A DNA stretch of 64,000 bases from Chaunax sp. Z400 (taxonomy: Eukaryota; Chordata; Actinopteri; Lophiiformes; Chaunacidae), in NCBI GenBank assembly GCA_037577475.1, contig CM075204.1, forward strand, positions 4,276,355 to 4,340,354. The letters run 5' to 3'. Below the pieces are notes generated by a model, which saw only the letters and a program-made list of their open reading frames with translations, had not been told where the DNA came from and ran no database searches. Numbering within the stretch: the stretch's first letter is position 1; each line of letters opens with the position of its first letter. Positions 11,151 through 22,279 of the stretch are shown one piece after another. A program made the translations under genes and the position numbers.

Positions 11151-12900
11151 CATGCGAAATAGTTGAACACATCAGATCCATTGGTCTGAGAAAAGTCATT
11201 CTCATTGCATTGACATGTATGGGTTTAATTCATCTGATTTTTCTTTGATTCGTGTTCAACAAACAAGAATGAATCATTTAATGAACATAAACATGACTAA
11301 TTAATTTAATGCAAAAATACTTCTACTTAACTAATCAAACACATTCCCTAGTTCATTTTACTTTTAGTGTAATTGGTACTTTGGATTTAGTATAGGCTTG
11401 ATTACAGCGTCTACCTTGTCTATGGATGTTACAGTTACATTTACAGGCTCTGGTGCACGGCTTAAAAAAGTTTGACATCCGTGTTTGTCCTACCCAAGTT
11501 GCTTATTGCTAATTATTCACCATAATAATTGTTTACATTGTATATTTCTGCAAACCAGGGATATGTTAAAACTTTACATTTAATAATTTGAAATTCTGGG
11601 GTTAAGTTTAAACATTTTTGTCAAGAGACAAAGTTGTGCTTAAAGTCTTGTTCTGTTTGTTGGTATGCATGTTTCCCCTGGTTTAATCACCACAAACATG
11701 GCTAAAAACTTTGATTGTTCAAAATATCGTCTGCAGTCAGCACAAACAAGGTTAAAATCTCTTGATGTCTCATTCCAAATATCTGCTTTTCATGCCACAA
11801 CAACAACTTCAAAACATCCCAATAGTTGCTAAAATGACCCTGTACCTGGCTGAGGTTGTCTCAGAGATCTCTTGCTTGGCCCCAATGTTACTTCACCGCC
11901 TTCTCCTCAACCCTCCAATGAGAAAGTCAGCTCATATATAGTATATATGTATATATGTAATTTGAAATTAATATGTAATGTAGAATTGTAGATCTGATAT
12001 GTTTGAAACATTCAAACCAGCACCTCCATGTTAGCATAAAAGTAAAATAGCAACAGTGTATTATGATAAATGGGCTGAATCACTTGGATCACTACTTTCA
12101 ACCAAGACACCACTATTTCCAGATGAATCAGTCAGCTTGGTGGAGGAGATAGGTTCTAAGGTGTGATTTCAATGACCACCTCTTCTCTCCACACCATCAG
12201 CCTGAAATGACTGAGTTGCAGTACAGGAAGATTGCTTTTCAGTGAGCGCCATCGTGCTCCCTTTTCATTTTGGAGACTACATGAAGTTTTCTGTATCAAC
12301 ACACTTGGACCATAAGGTCTTGTGTCGACACAACATTTTTTTTTCTGTCATGAAAGTGCTGGCAGGGTGCTGAGGAGGGCTGGGATGATACTTATGGCGT
12401 GAAAACAGCAGTGTTTGTTACTTCCGGACTGAAAAAAAAGAACACTCTCACTCTGGATTGGATTCAACAAAGGCAGACATCACTTTGCAAGTGCTCCTCC
12501 TGGCAAACCTACGTTGACATCTACACACGACTAGTTCAGTATACTTGTGCAGCTCGATGCGACTGCGATGGATGGCCATTATGTTTGAGAAGAAAGGTAA
12601 TTACCTAACACATTTTGACTCTTATTAACACTGAACGCACAATGTTAATCTTAGCCTCAGCCTTTAGCTTGCTACATAGCATCAACTTCACGATCAATCA
12701 CACTGCAGTTAAACAAACACACTGATTTTATTTTTACAGGTTGTCTTGCGGCTGATGGCAAGACGGCGGTCACCTGTTGCCTGGGTACATCCATCATGTC
12801 ACCACTGGTTGGACACAATTGTTCCAGATTCCAGCTCTTTATAATTTGTGCAGAATTTCTGTGTGGCTCTTTCACTGATGAGCATCAGACATGAAAACAC
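11151..12900. other. non-coding part of unit 1 upstream of the gene
   Basis: No gene recognised. A short open stretch at 12,399-12,608 ends in a donor-like AAG|GTAATT, and an acceptor-like TTTTTACAG precedes 12,741, but no protein family is recognisable. The equivalent regions are 20,127-21,877 in unit 2 and 28,920-30,670 in unit 3. Confidence 0.5.
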
Positions 12901-13065
12901 TCAGCCTCCTGTACAGGCATTATCAGAGTATGGTAATCCATGAGGGGCTGACAATAACAATGCTTTAAAAAATCACTCCCTCCGTTAAAGTAGTCCATCA
13001 CTGCAGCTCTGCTGTCAGCCCCTTATGGATAACCATACTCTGATAATGCCTATATAGGTGGCTGA
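12901..13065. repeat. 52-bp near-perfect inverted repeat (hairpin), unit 1
   Basis: The left arm 12,901-12,952 and right arm 13,014-13,065 are reverse complements over 52 positions with about 5 mismatches (core GGCATTATCAGAGTATGGT), separated by 61 bases. A 17-base word (TCCATCACTGCAGCTCT) also occurs twice, once in the loop and once just right of the hairpin. It could be a foldback or MITE-type element; the loop is large for a microRNA precursor. Confidence 0.85.
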
Positions 13066-13302
13066 ATGTCCATCACTGCAGCTCTACTAAAGCAACCATT
13101 CAGTAATTATATTCCAAGACATCTATACAGTAATTACTTGTATTCTGTCTCTCTTTAAATCCAGTTTATTGACACAGACATGTCTATTAAGAAAACTGGT
13201 TTATTTTAAAATCCAAATTATATACAGTACAATACAAAAATACACAAGTCACAAAAAATGTACAAGTGTACAGTGTTGTGCAAAGGAGTTCAATTCAATA
13301 AT

Positions 13303-14014
13303 AATTGAAGCTGCAAGCAGCGTTGAACCGCCACTTGCACACCCGCGCCTGTCGGGGCGTGTGCCCATCGTTGGGGCGTGTGCCCATCGTTGGGGCGTGT
13401 GCCCATCGTTGGGGCGTGTGCCCGTTGGGCCTTGAGCCATCGTCGGCCTCACGACTGCACACCTGGATAAATGCAAGGCTATGTATCTGCATGCATTTTG
13501 GACACTGAGGGACGGATTGTGGCGCTAGACACCACCTAATAATTTGGACTCGTCTTTGATTATATCACTTGAGGCAACACCATGAAAATGTAATCAAAAT
13601 CAAACAAAAATTGTCACACAAGACATTTTTGTTACTCAGTATTGTTGTGAAGATGTCTTCAGGGTGGGACTTTAAACATGTCTACCAAATTACATACATG
13701 TGGGTTAAACACACACTTGGATATGCTTATTTGAAGTTTTACAGGGGGCGCTGTGGAGCCAATTTACCACAACCGATCCTGTAAACCATATGAGATCGTA
13801 AGTAGTACAACCTTTGACGAGTGTGTCAATTTTGGTGAGCATCTGAGCTTCCCTGGCCTCTCAACACCAACTTCCTGTTTGATGGCGAACATCAAATGTC
13901 ACGACGCCGCCATATGACCCAAAATCACAATATTTACAATAATGCTTCATCAAGGCCTTATGGCTTTACTGAGCAAATTTGAGATCATTGTGGTGAACGG
14001 CCTGATAGCAGCAG
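13303..14014 (+). mobile_element. GCAAGCAGCG-type repeat, 3'-truncated (unit 1)
   Basis: It begins AATTGAAGCTGCAAGCAGCG and is co-linear with the full copy in unit 3 up to GATAGCAGCAG, where the linker starts. It lacks a 31-bp segment (after GACATTTTTG near 13,630) that unit 3 and the isolated copy at 755 retain. Confidence 0.75.
13352..13429. repeat. 19-bp GC-rich minisatellite, 4 copies (unit 1)
   Basis: Unit GGGGCGTGTGCCCATCGTT, located inside the mobile repeat. Confidence 0.9.
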
Positions 14015-14243
14015 TTCAAATTCTGAAGTATATAACTTCCTGTTGCCATTAGGACAGTGAATATGTAAACCAGCCATTTCAAAGTTATATACATTCAAAA
14101 TTACAACTACATTGTATGCTTATTGAAAATATATACTGTACATATTTTATATACTTTATAGATGCGATCAAATCAGTGCATTTTGGAGGGGTGTGGTAAT
14201 CCATTGTTTTTATCTCCTCTTATCAAAATATAAACATTTTAAA
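14015..14243. other. 229-bp linker between units 1 and 2
   Basis: Sequence starting TTCAAATTCTGAAG that joins the truncated repeat of unit 1 to the start of unit 2. It recurs only at 23,030-23,258 and is absent from both outer edges of the array. No coding potential seen. Confidence 0.85.
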
Positions 14244-14604
14244 TGGGCTCCTTTATAAATGAGAAAATGTATTGAGTCTGAGTAAACAGCCACTCATGTT
14301 CATGTTCATATGTACATATTTTTATTTGAGAGCATAAGTGAATTTTAAATTAAACGGGCACACATCAGTTAAACGCACATTTTAACTACTTTATATGAGA
14401 CAAGTTTATTTTGTCATAATTAGCAGACTCATATTTCCCTCTCATCATTAAATCAAACAGAATATTGCTTGTTCTTTGCGTTTCAGTCAGGTGTACAAGA
14501 GGAGAGCAACATGCATATCAGGTGTAGCATTTAGTCTCTGGGCAGTCGCTAAGCTAACATTACCTGCAGCAGTCTGGTCCTTAGCTGGGTCTTGTCCCTG
14601 GTCT

Positions 14605-14925
14605 CTAGCTATGCCTTTCTTTTTTATTAGCCAGGCATCCATGTTTATGTGACCACCTGCAAAATCTGTCCATTACTTTGGTGGAAACTATGGTGGAACT
14701 ATGGTAACCCAAAACGAGTTCTGAACAAGGCACCGCCTGCCTGGCTCTAATGTCGCGCTGTGATTGGCAGATCTCCATGTGTGGTGGAGCTAGAAACACG
14801 CTCCCTCATGTGGCTGAAAGATGTTCTGCAGATATAAATCTAGAATAATAGTCAAATAAAATCATAACTATTTTATTTGGCAATCCAAATAAAATCTTCT
14901 GCGACCCAGACTTTGGGAACCACTG
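14605..14925 (-). mobile_element. hAT-like element 5' end fragment, unit 2
   Basis: Duplicate of the unit 1 fragment, with the same CAGTGGTTCCC terminus and short MDRF reading frame (ATG at 14,673-14,671). It shares substitutions with unit 3 against unit 1. Confidence 0.4.
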
Positions 14926-15414
14926 ATCTAGACACAGTGAGTGGATCATTTAACCCACTGGCTTGACTTACCCCCTTCTCCCCTACATAAACGTCTCTTT
15001 ACAGTTGTTGCTCATGGTAAATTATATTATCTACCACGTTCTTTAAAGGCATGATTCACTATTCATGACTCACACTAAAAACGTGAGCTGCCTTAAGAAA
15101 CCTGACCTAACCTGAGAGACACATTGCACCAGCTACTTAAGAGTGAGTTTTAAAACATTTTTCTCTTAAAGTGTTCATGTCCTCTTAATCAAGGCCAAAA
15201 TACTAATATGTTGAAACCAATAGTTCACCTTTACATACTGTGTAAACACCCATTCTCTACTACATTTGAGGTTCAAATAGGGAATGGAGCACTGTTTTGA
15301 CTGGTTATGTAAAATTACCCCCAAAAAGATACATTTTTACACTCAAGAGACACAAAAGTACAACCATACACAACCAGAGAGACACACGAAGACACAGGTG
15401 CATTGAGAGTCATC

Positions 15415-15420
15415 TTTATT
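15415..15420 (-). terminator. AATAAA polyadenylation signal, unit 2 gene
   Basis: Same signal and spacing as in unit 1. Confidence 0.55.
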
Positions 15421-15577
15421 TGATCATTTACAAATAAACTTCTGGCAGAGTGATGATGATGACACACCCAGTGTAACCCATTTGTACATTGTAATATTAA
15501 AAGCCTGTAAGAGCAAGAAAAGCCTCTCTTCCCTCAGGTCTGAAAGCCTTAATTTTGATCTGGAACCAATTTAATTT

Positions 15578-18174
15578 TTACCTCTTTGTCGACCTGGTAA
15601 AAGGTTTCAGCCGATTAGCAAGGACAATGTCATCAGGAGAAGGTTTGTCGAATTGGAACGGTATAATTGGTCGGAGTGAGGCATGCTGCTCTTTGGATTT
15701 GTCATGCGATTTACACATGAGGACCGAACTCCTTATTTTTCCCTTTAATTTATCATCCATCCCCTTCTTTTTTCTGTTGCTTTGATAACACAAAGCCATC
15801 CCAAATACTGATGGTTTTGCAAAAACCGAAGTATCCACAGGTGGAGTGACCGGTGAAGAGAGACCTCTGTCTCTGTCGCTGTCGAAGTGAGGAGGGCTTT
15901 CTCCCTCTGACTGGGCCAGGAGTACACGCAGATCAAGAGTCTCCTTCATCTCACATGGCCTGCAGTTCGGGTGGCATGGTTTGTGTTTGGTCCCACCCTC
16001 TACAGTGCTTTCAGCTAAAGCACCAGCCGACTCTGGTGAAAGGAGCGAGGTAAGAGAGTGCTGTGACCCATTTGAGGTGGTCGAGGCTTCGTCTTTGTGT
16101 GTTGACGCCAAATGAGACAAGCAAAGTGGCTCAGAGATAGCAGGTGGTTGTTTCAATCCACTGGCTGGAGATTCAGTGCTGCCGAGGTGAGGGGAAACTA
16201 AGGAACTGTAGGTACCTTCTCTGGCACCCTTATTGGCCTCGCACAGCTCTTTGTCCTTCTCTTCAAGGAGTTGTTTAAGCTGGCGGACTTCTTCATCCAT
16301 CTCTTCCTTCAGCGTCTTCTCCTGGTTATCTGTCTGGTGGAGGCTCTGCTGAAGAGTGGCAATCTGCTCATCTCTCTCTTCTTTCTCCACCTTTGCCTTT
16401 TCATTGTCTTTCTTCAGGTGTTCAGCACTCCTTTTTTCTTCTCTGGCACGCTCATTGGCCTCGCACAGCTCTTTGTCCTTCTCTTCAAGGAGTTGTTTAA
16501 GCTGGCGGACTTCTTCATCCATCTCTTCCTTCAGCGTCTTCTCCTGGTTATCTGTCTGGTGGAGGCTCTGCTGAAGAGTGGCAATCTGCTCATCTCTCTC
16601 TTCTTTCTCCACCTTTGCCTTTTCATTGTCTTTCTTCAGGTGTTCAGCACTCCTTTTTTCTTCTCTGGCACGCTCATTGGCCTCGCACAGCTCTTTGTCC
16701 TTCTCTTCAAGGAGTTGTTTAAGCTGGCTGACTTCTTCATCCATCTCTTCCTTCAGCATCTTCTCCTGGTTCTCTGTCTGGTGGAGGCTCTGCTGAAGAG
16801 TGGCAATCTGCTCATCTATCTCTTCTTTCTCCACCTTTGCCTTTTCATTGACTTTCTTCAGGTGTTCAGCCTTGCTTTTTTCTTCTCTGGCACGCTCAGT
16901 GGCCTCGCACAGCTCTTTGTCCTTCTCTTCAAGGAGTTGTTTAAGCTGGCTGACTTCTTCATCCATCTCTTCCTTCAGCATCTTCTCCCGGTTCTCTGTC
17001 TGGTGGAGGCTCTGCTGAAGAGTGGCAATCTGCTCATCTCTCTCTTCTATCTCCACCCTCACCTTTTTATTGTTTTTTTTCTGAAAAATGCAATAATAAT
17101 ACTTATTATTATTATGGATAACAGTAGCACATAAAAGTAACAGGTAAAAAGAGTTACAGGTCAAATTAATTTATTATTATAAATCAAGCATAGGCAATAC
17201 AGTAAAGATGAGTTTTGAGAGATTATATAAAAGCTGGCAGTGAAGTTCCTCAGGTAAACTATTCCATAGAGTTGGGGTCCTAACAGCAAAAGCTCTGTCC
17301 CACTTAGTCTTCAGCTTTGACAAGGTATAACTAACTAAGTAACTAACTAGAAAGCAATCGGAGAGCGCAAACCTCCGCCAAGGCAGCTCAGTTCTGGATA
17401 TTTCCATTACACCAAAAAGCAGCAGAGAGACGCCGTCAATGAGGTACGAACAAGACACAGAGGAAGATGCTAATTTAGCATGCTAGCGGTAACTAATTAT
17501 CTTCACAACGGTAAAACTTGACTTGGCGAACTCAAAACTGTACAAGACTGACACAGCATGAGTCAGACATCACTTAGAACTATAGACAACAGTTTCATAA
17601 AGTTTGAACCACAAATAATACGTTTTCTTAACGTTATTGACGGAGTGCAGCAAAGCAGTGCTTACATCTGATCCAGGAAGATATGGCTTTGACCAGAACA
17701 CGCATGCACGCACCTATGTCATCACGCTGCACTCGTGGTCAGACGAACACAGACAAAACTCTAAACACTGCAGACAGCCCCATCTTGTGGAGCCTTGTAA
17801 TCATTACATTACAAGTGTACATGTGACAGTTTAATCCTATAAAAGATTCCTGGATCCAGACTGTGATCAAGATCACCACCAAAATCAAATCAATTCTTCC
17901 TTGGGCCACTTCCGACATCTCACGAAAATTTCATCAAAATCTGTCCATTACATTTTTTAAAATTCTGTTAACAAACCAACCAACCTGTTAACGCCAGCAA
18001 AAACATCACCTCCTCGCTTGGCAGAGGTAACTAACTAACTTGCTTGTGGTAAAGTTGATAAATTTGGTAAAGTTCAAGAAAAAACAGTAATCTTGTCTCT
18101 AAGTGCAGTCATCACTAACACGTCTTCATGTTTGAGCATCTTACCTGTTTGGTCTTGCCTAGTCTCTGTCCCAT
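15578..18174 (-). CDS. coiled-coil repeat protein with SKI7/HBS1L-like tail, copy 2 (spliced, about 510 aa)
   Basis: Same structure as copy 1: exon 18,174-18,145 (MGQRLGKTKQ, donor GTAAGA) and exon 17,080-15,578, in phase 0. It has four 74-residue coiled-coil repeats instead of three; the extra copy is an exact 222-bp in-frame addition, so the reading frame and tail are preserved. The two C-terminal repeats carry the TDNQEKT...EEVRQ variant and are almost identical to each other, which points to recent duplication. The tail is unchanged apart from CHPNCRPC where the other copies read CHQNCRPC. The intact frame in all three copies suggests coding constraint or very recent duplication; I cannot separate these by eye. 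Confidence 0.7.
16240..17051 (-). repeat. 222-bp coding repeat, about 4 copies (unit 2)
   Basis: Same repeat as in unit 1 with one additional copy. The two copies nearest the 3' end of the gene are nearly identical at the DNA level. Confidence 0.9.
17180..17331 (-). mobile_element. LINE 3' ORF2 fragment in intron (unit 2)
   Basis: As in unit 1 but with a 14-bp deletion (near 17,246) that shifts the frame after LPEEL. Confidence 0.6.
17833..18033 (+). mobile_element. RTE/Rex-like non-LTR 3' tail repeat (unit 2)
   Basis: Duplicate of the unit 1 copy, with substitutions shared with unit 3. Confidence 0.5.
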
Positions 18175-18491
18175 GGTGCTTGAAAACTCAGGTATGTCAC
18201 TCACTGTGTGTCTGTAAGATAATTTTTTCTCAAGTATAAAATCTGACTTGTTGGAAGCTGATTTTAAAAGATAGTTTCCTTTGATGTATTATGACAACAG
18301 ACTGTTTCTTTAAGGTGTAATATACCCTCGTGATGTCATTGGGAATGTTTGTCTGTATCCATGGATACACACAGACATCAAAGCCATCAAGTTCAGATTG
18401 TTGTAATAATAGTGATGATGTAATTTATAATGTTTAAGTAATTAGTGTGGATGCTTTGCAGCCACACTATAGTTATCCTGTTCTTTGTTTT

Positions 18492-18762
18492 TCTTTTTCT
18501 CCCCCTTCTTCTTCTTCCATACATTTTGGCACTCAACTACTTCCACATACTTCAACGTAGAAACTTCATTCGAATGTCAAAATATTCAGCTCAATTAGGA
18601 CATGATCGGATCTATTCAGATTTTTCATATCTTTCATATTTTCCAAGATGTTCCCAATTTTCCGAGTAAAATTCCCCATTCATTCTTATGGGAAAAGTTC
18701 CTCATAACTTCAAAATCTTCATACTTTCAGCTAGAAACACCATTCAAAGTTCCAGGCGTTGA
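18492..18762 (+). repeat. interspersed repeat of fish type (unit 2)
   Basis: Duplicate of the unit 1 copy. Confidence 0.4.
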
Positions 18763-20033
18763 GACAGGTTTTAACCTTTCAAAAGACAAAAACTAACTAT
18801 TAACTATTAACTTACCATGTGTTGCAGAGGTGGTGCACAAAATCTCAGCATGGGGACATTGCTTAAGTTGGTTCTTTTTCTGGTAAAATTTTTTTTTAAT
18901 GTTTTATAATTTATTATAACAATACAGTAAATTGTGAATAATGTCTAGAATTAAATATACTGAAATATAAAGACTGTTACTCAAACTTATTTCCCCTGCA
19001 AAATACATTGCACATTAGCCTAAAATGAATTAGTAAAGCAATTTCAGTTGGCTTGGAAAGGGCACATGTCTGCATCAAAACAGACCATACTGCACTGCAA
19101 CAGTGTTCTGAATATCTGTGGATAGAACTTTTAGTTAACTTAGAAGTCTTTGTAGCAGATAGGTTTCGATTAGTGTGACCAGATGACAATGGGTAAAATT
19201 CAGGACAGGGCAGTTGGGGTGGTCCAGGTGTTCAGTGGTGCAACATTTTAGAGGATTATAACATTTTTAATATTACATTAGAAGGAAACCGGATGCCTTT
19301 GAAAAAAATGCAATATTATGTTTTAAGGACACATTTGTGCCACTAGCCAGCTGTGCTGAGCATCACCTTTTATCCCTATCTACTCCCTGATGTCCTCTTT
19401 TCCATTTGTAATCAAACATTAACGCCAAGACACAAAGCTTCATATTCAATTTAGACAAAACTTTCCAATACTTCTACGATGCTGCAATTGATATGCGTCA
19501 TTAGCGCCAGGTAACTTTATACAGTTTTTTGAATGGAAGCTGGTGATTTGTCATTTAGATCATTTTTCACATTGAAGGTGAAAAAAATGCCAATAATTGT
19601 AGTGCTGTAAGTTCAGCTTCTCTGGACATTAAAGAATGACCAATAGTAAGTTAAGTTAGCCACTCTAAATCATCTTAACACGATGATTTATTGTGTCTAC
19701 CACATCTATATCCTGACGACCATCCCAACAATGTTAGCATGGTTGTAGGTTTATTTTTTACTAACAACGGTTCAATGTAATAACTTTTTACATGCAGCAG
19801 AAAAAAGAAATTTTGGTAAATAATTTACCCGGGGTGTAAATGACGTTAACCATAGCAAAGTTGAGCAAGCATTAACTGTGAGGACCGAGTGACACAATTC
19901 TTGTTTTAGAGAAAACTGTGCGACTGAGAAATTTCTCAAAAATGTCTAGTAACTACTAATTATCAATCACCCTGTTTAACTAGATAAATTAATGTATATA
20001 CATATAGTATTATTATAATTATTAATTACTTAC

Positions 20034-20126
20034 CCAAGGATGCCAAATGATTAGCTGCAGTATGTACTGGTTGTCGATAAAACTTCCACTTCCGCTCCAG
20101 TTTGAACTTTCTCTGTATCCGGTGAG
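20034..20126 (-). promoter_or_regulatory. candidate non-coding first exon and promoter, unit 2 gene
   Basis: Same layout as unit 1. One of the two CGGAAG words is changed to TGGAAG in this copy only. Confidence 0.35.
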
Positions 20127-21877
20127 CATGCGAAATAGTTGAACACATCAGATCCATTGGTCTGAGAAAAGTCATTCTCATTGCATTGACATGTATGGGT
20201 TTAATTCATCTGATTTTTCTTTGATTCGTGTTCAACAAACAAGAATGAATCATTTAATGAACATAAACATGACTAATTAATTTAATGCAAAAATACTTCT
20301 ACTTAACTAATCAAACACATTCCCTAGTTCATTTTACTTTTAGTGTAATTGGTACTTTGGATTTAGTATAGGCTTGATTACAGCGTCTACCTTGTCTATG
20401 GATGTTACAGTTACATTTACAGGCTCTGGTGCACGGCTTAAAAAAGTTTGACATCCGTGTTTGTCCTACCCATGTTGCTTATTGCTAATTATTCACCATA
20501 ATAATTGTTTACATTGTATATTTCTGCAAACCAGGGATATGTTAAAACTTTACATTTAATAATTTGAAATTCTGGGGTTAAGTTTAAACATTTTTGTCAA
20601 GAGACAAAGTTGTGCTTAAAGTCTTGTTCTGTTTGTTGGTATGCATGTTTCCCCTGGTTTAATCACCACAAACATGGCTAAAAACTTTGATTGTTCAAAA
20701 TATCGTCTGCAGTCAGCACAAACAAGGTTAAAATCTCTTGATGTCTCATTCCAAATATCTGCTTTTCATGCCACAACAACAACTTCAAAACATCCCAATA
20801 GTTGCTAAAATGACCCTGTACCTGGCTGAGGTTGTCTCAGAGATCTCTTGCTTGGCCCCAATGTTACTTCACCGCCTTCTCCTCAACCCTCCAATGAGAA
20901 AGTCAGCTCATATATAGTATATATGTATATATGTAATTTGAATGTAATATGTAATGTAGAATTGTAGATCTGATATGTTTGAAACATTCAAACCAGCACC
21001 TCCATGTTAGCATAAAAGTAAAATAGCAACAGTGTATTATGATAAATGGGCTGAATCACTTGGATCACTACTTTCAACCAAGACACCACTATTTCCAGAT
21101 GAATCAGTCAGCTTGGTGGAGGAGATAGGTTCTAAGGTGTGATTTCAATGACCACCTCTTCTCTCCACACCATCAGCCTGAAATGACTGAGTTGCAGTAC
21201 AGGAAGATTGCTTTTCAGTGAGCGCCATCGTGCTCCCTTTTCATTTTGGAGACTACATGAAGTTTTCCGTATCAACACACTTGGACCATAAGGCCTCGTG
21301 TCGACACAACATTTTTTTTTCTGTCATGAAAGTGCTGGCAGGGTGCTGAGGAGGGCTGGGATGATACTTATGGCCTGAAAACAGCAGTGTTTGTTACTTC
21401 CGGACTGAAAAAAAAAGAACACTCTCACTCTGGATTGGATTCAACAAAGGCAGACATCACTTTGCAAGTGCTCCTCCTGGCAAACCTACGTTGACATCTA
21501 CACACGACTAGTTCAGTATACTTGTGCAGCTCGATGCGACTGCGATGGATGGCCATTATGTTTGAGAAGAAAGGTAATTACCTAACACATTTTGACTCTT
21601 ATTAACACTGAACGCACAATGTTAATCTTAGCCTCAGCCTTTAGCTTGCTACATAGCATCAACTTCACGATCAATCACACTGCAGTTAAACAAACACACT
21701 GATTTTATTTTTACAGGTTGTCTTGCGGCTGATGGCAAGACGGCGGTCACCTGTTGCCTGGGTACATCCATCATGTCACCACTGGTTGGACACAATTGTT
21801 CCAGATTCCAGCTCTTTATAATTTGTGCAGAATTTCTGTGTGGCTCTTTCACTGATGAGCATCAGACATGAAAACAC

Positions 21878-22042
21878 TCAGCCTCCTGTACAGGCATTAT
21901 CAGAGTATGGTAATCCATGAGGGGCTGACAATAACAATGCTTTAAAAAATCACTCCCTCCGTTAAAGTAGTCCATCACTGCAGCTCTGCTGTCAGCCCCT
22001 TATGGATAACCATACTCTGATAATGCCTATATAGGTGGCTGA
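21878..22042. repeat. 52-bp inverted repeat (hairpin), unit 2
   Basis: Arms 21,878-21,929 and 21,991-22,042, same sequence as unit 1. Confidence 0.85.
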
Positions 22043-22279
22043 ATGTCCATCACTGCAGCTCTACTAAAGCAACCATTCAGTAATTATATTCCAAGACATC
22101 TATACAGTAATTACTTGTATTCTGTCTCTCTTTAAATCCAGTTTATTGACACAGACATGTCTATTAAGAAAACTGGTTTATTTTAAAATCCAAATTATAT
22201 ACAGTACAATACAAAAATACACAAGTCACAAAAAATGTACAAGTGTACAGTGTTGTGCAAAGGAGTTCAATTCAATAAT

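Larger units (their letters stand above)
5481..14014. repeat. tandem unit 1 of a three-copy segmental array
   Basis: From TGGGCTCCTTTATAAATGAG at 5,481 the sequence is nearly identical to that starting at 14,244 and 23,259. Homology runs without break to the middle of the GCAAGCAGCG repeat at 14,014. Each unit contains one minus-strand coiled-coil gene plus a fixed set of mobile-element fragments, so all of them were duplicated together. Unit 1 differs from units 2 and 3 by many shared substitutions over its first 7 kb and resembles unit 2 over its last kilobase. Confidence 0.95.

Noticed and set aside
12399..12875. Possible two-exon plus-strand gene with donor AAG|GTAATT and acceptor TTTTTACAG
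   Set aside because: The peptides show no recognisable family, and the long frame on the first part exists only in unit 1, not in units 2 and 3.
12901..13065. MicroRNA precursor
   Set aside because: The arms are 52 bp with a 61-base loop, larger than a typical vertebrate precursor. A foldback element is simpler, so it is reported as a hairpin only.
13249..13508. Arg/His/Pro-rich ORFs in the 19-bp minisatellite (also near 604-885, 22,226-22,523 and 30,988-31,284)
   Set aside because: The 19-bp unit lies within a non-coding mobile repeat, and copy number changes by 19 bp would break any frame.
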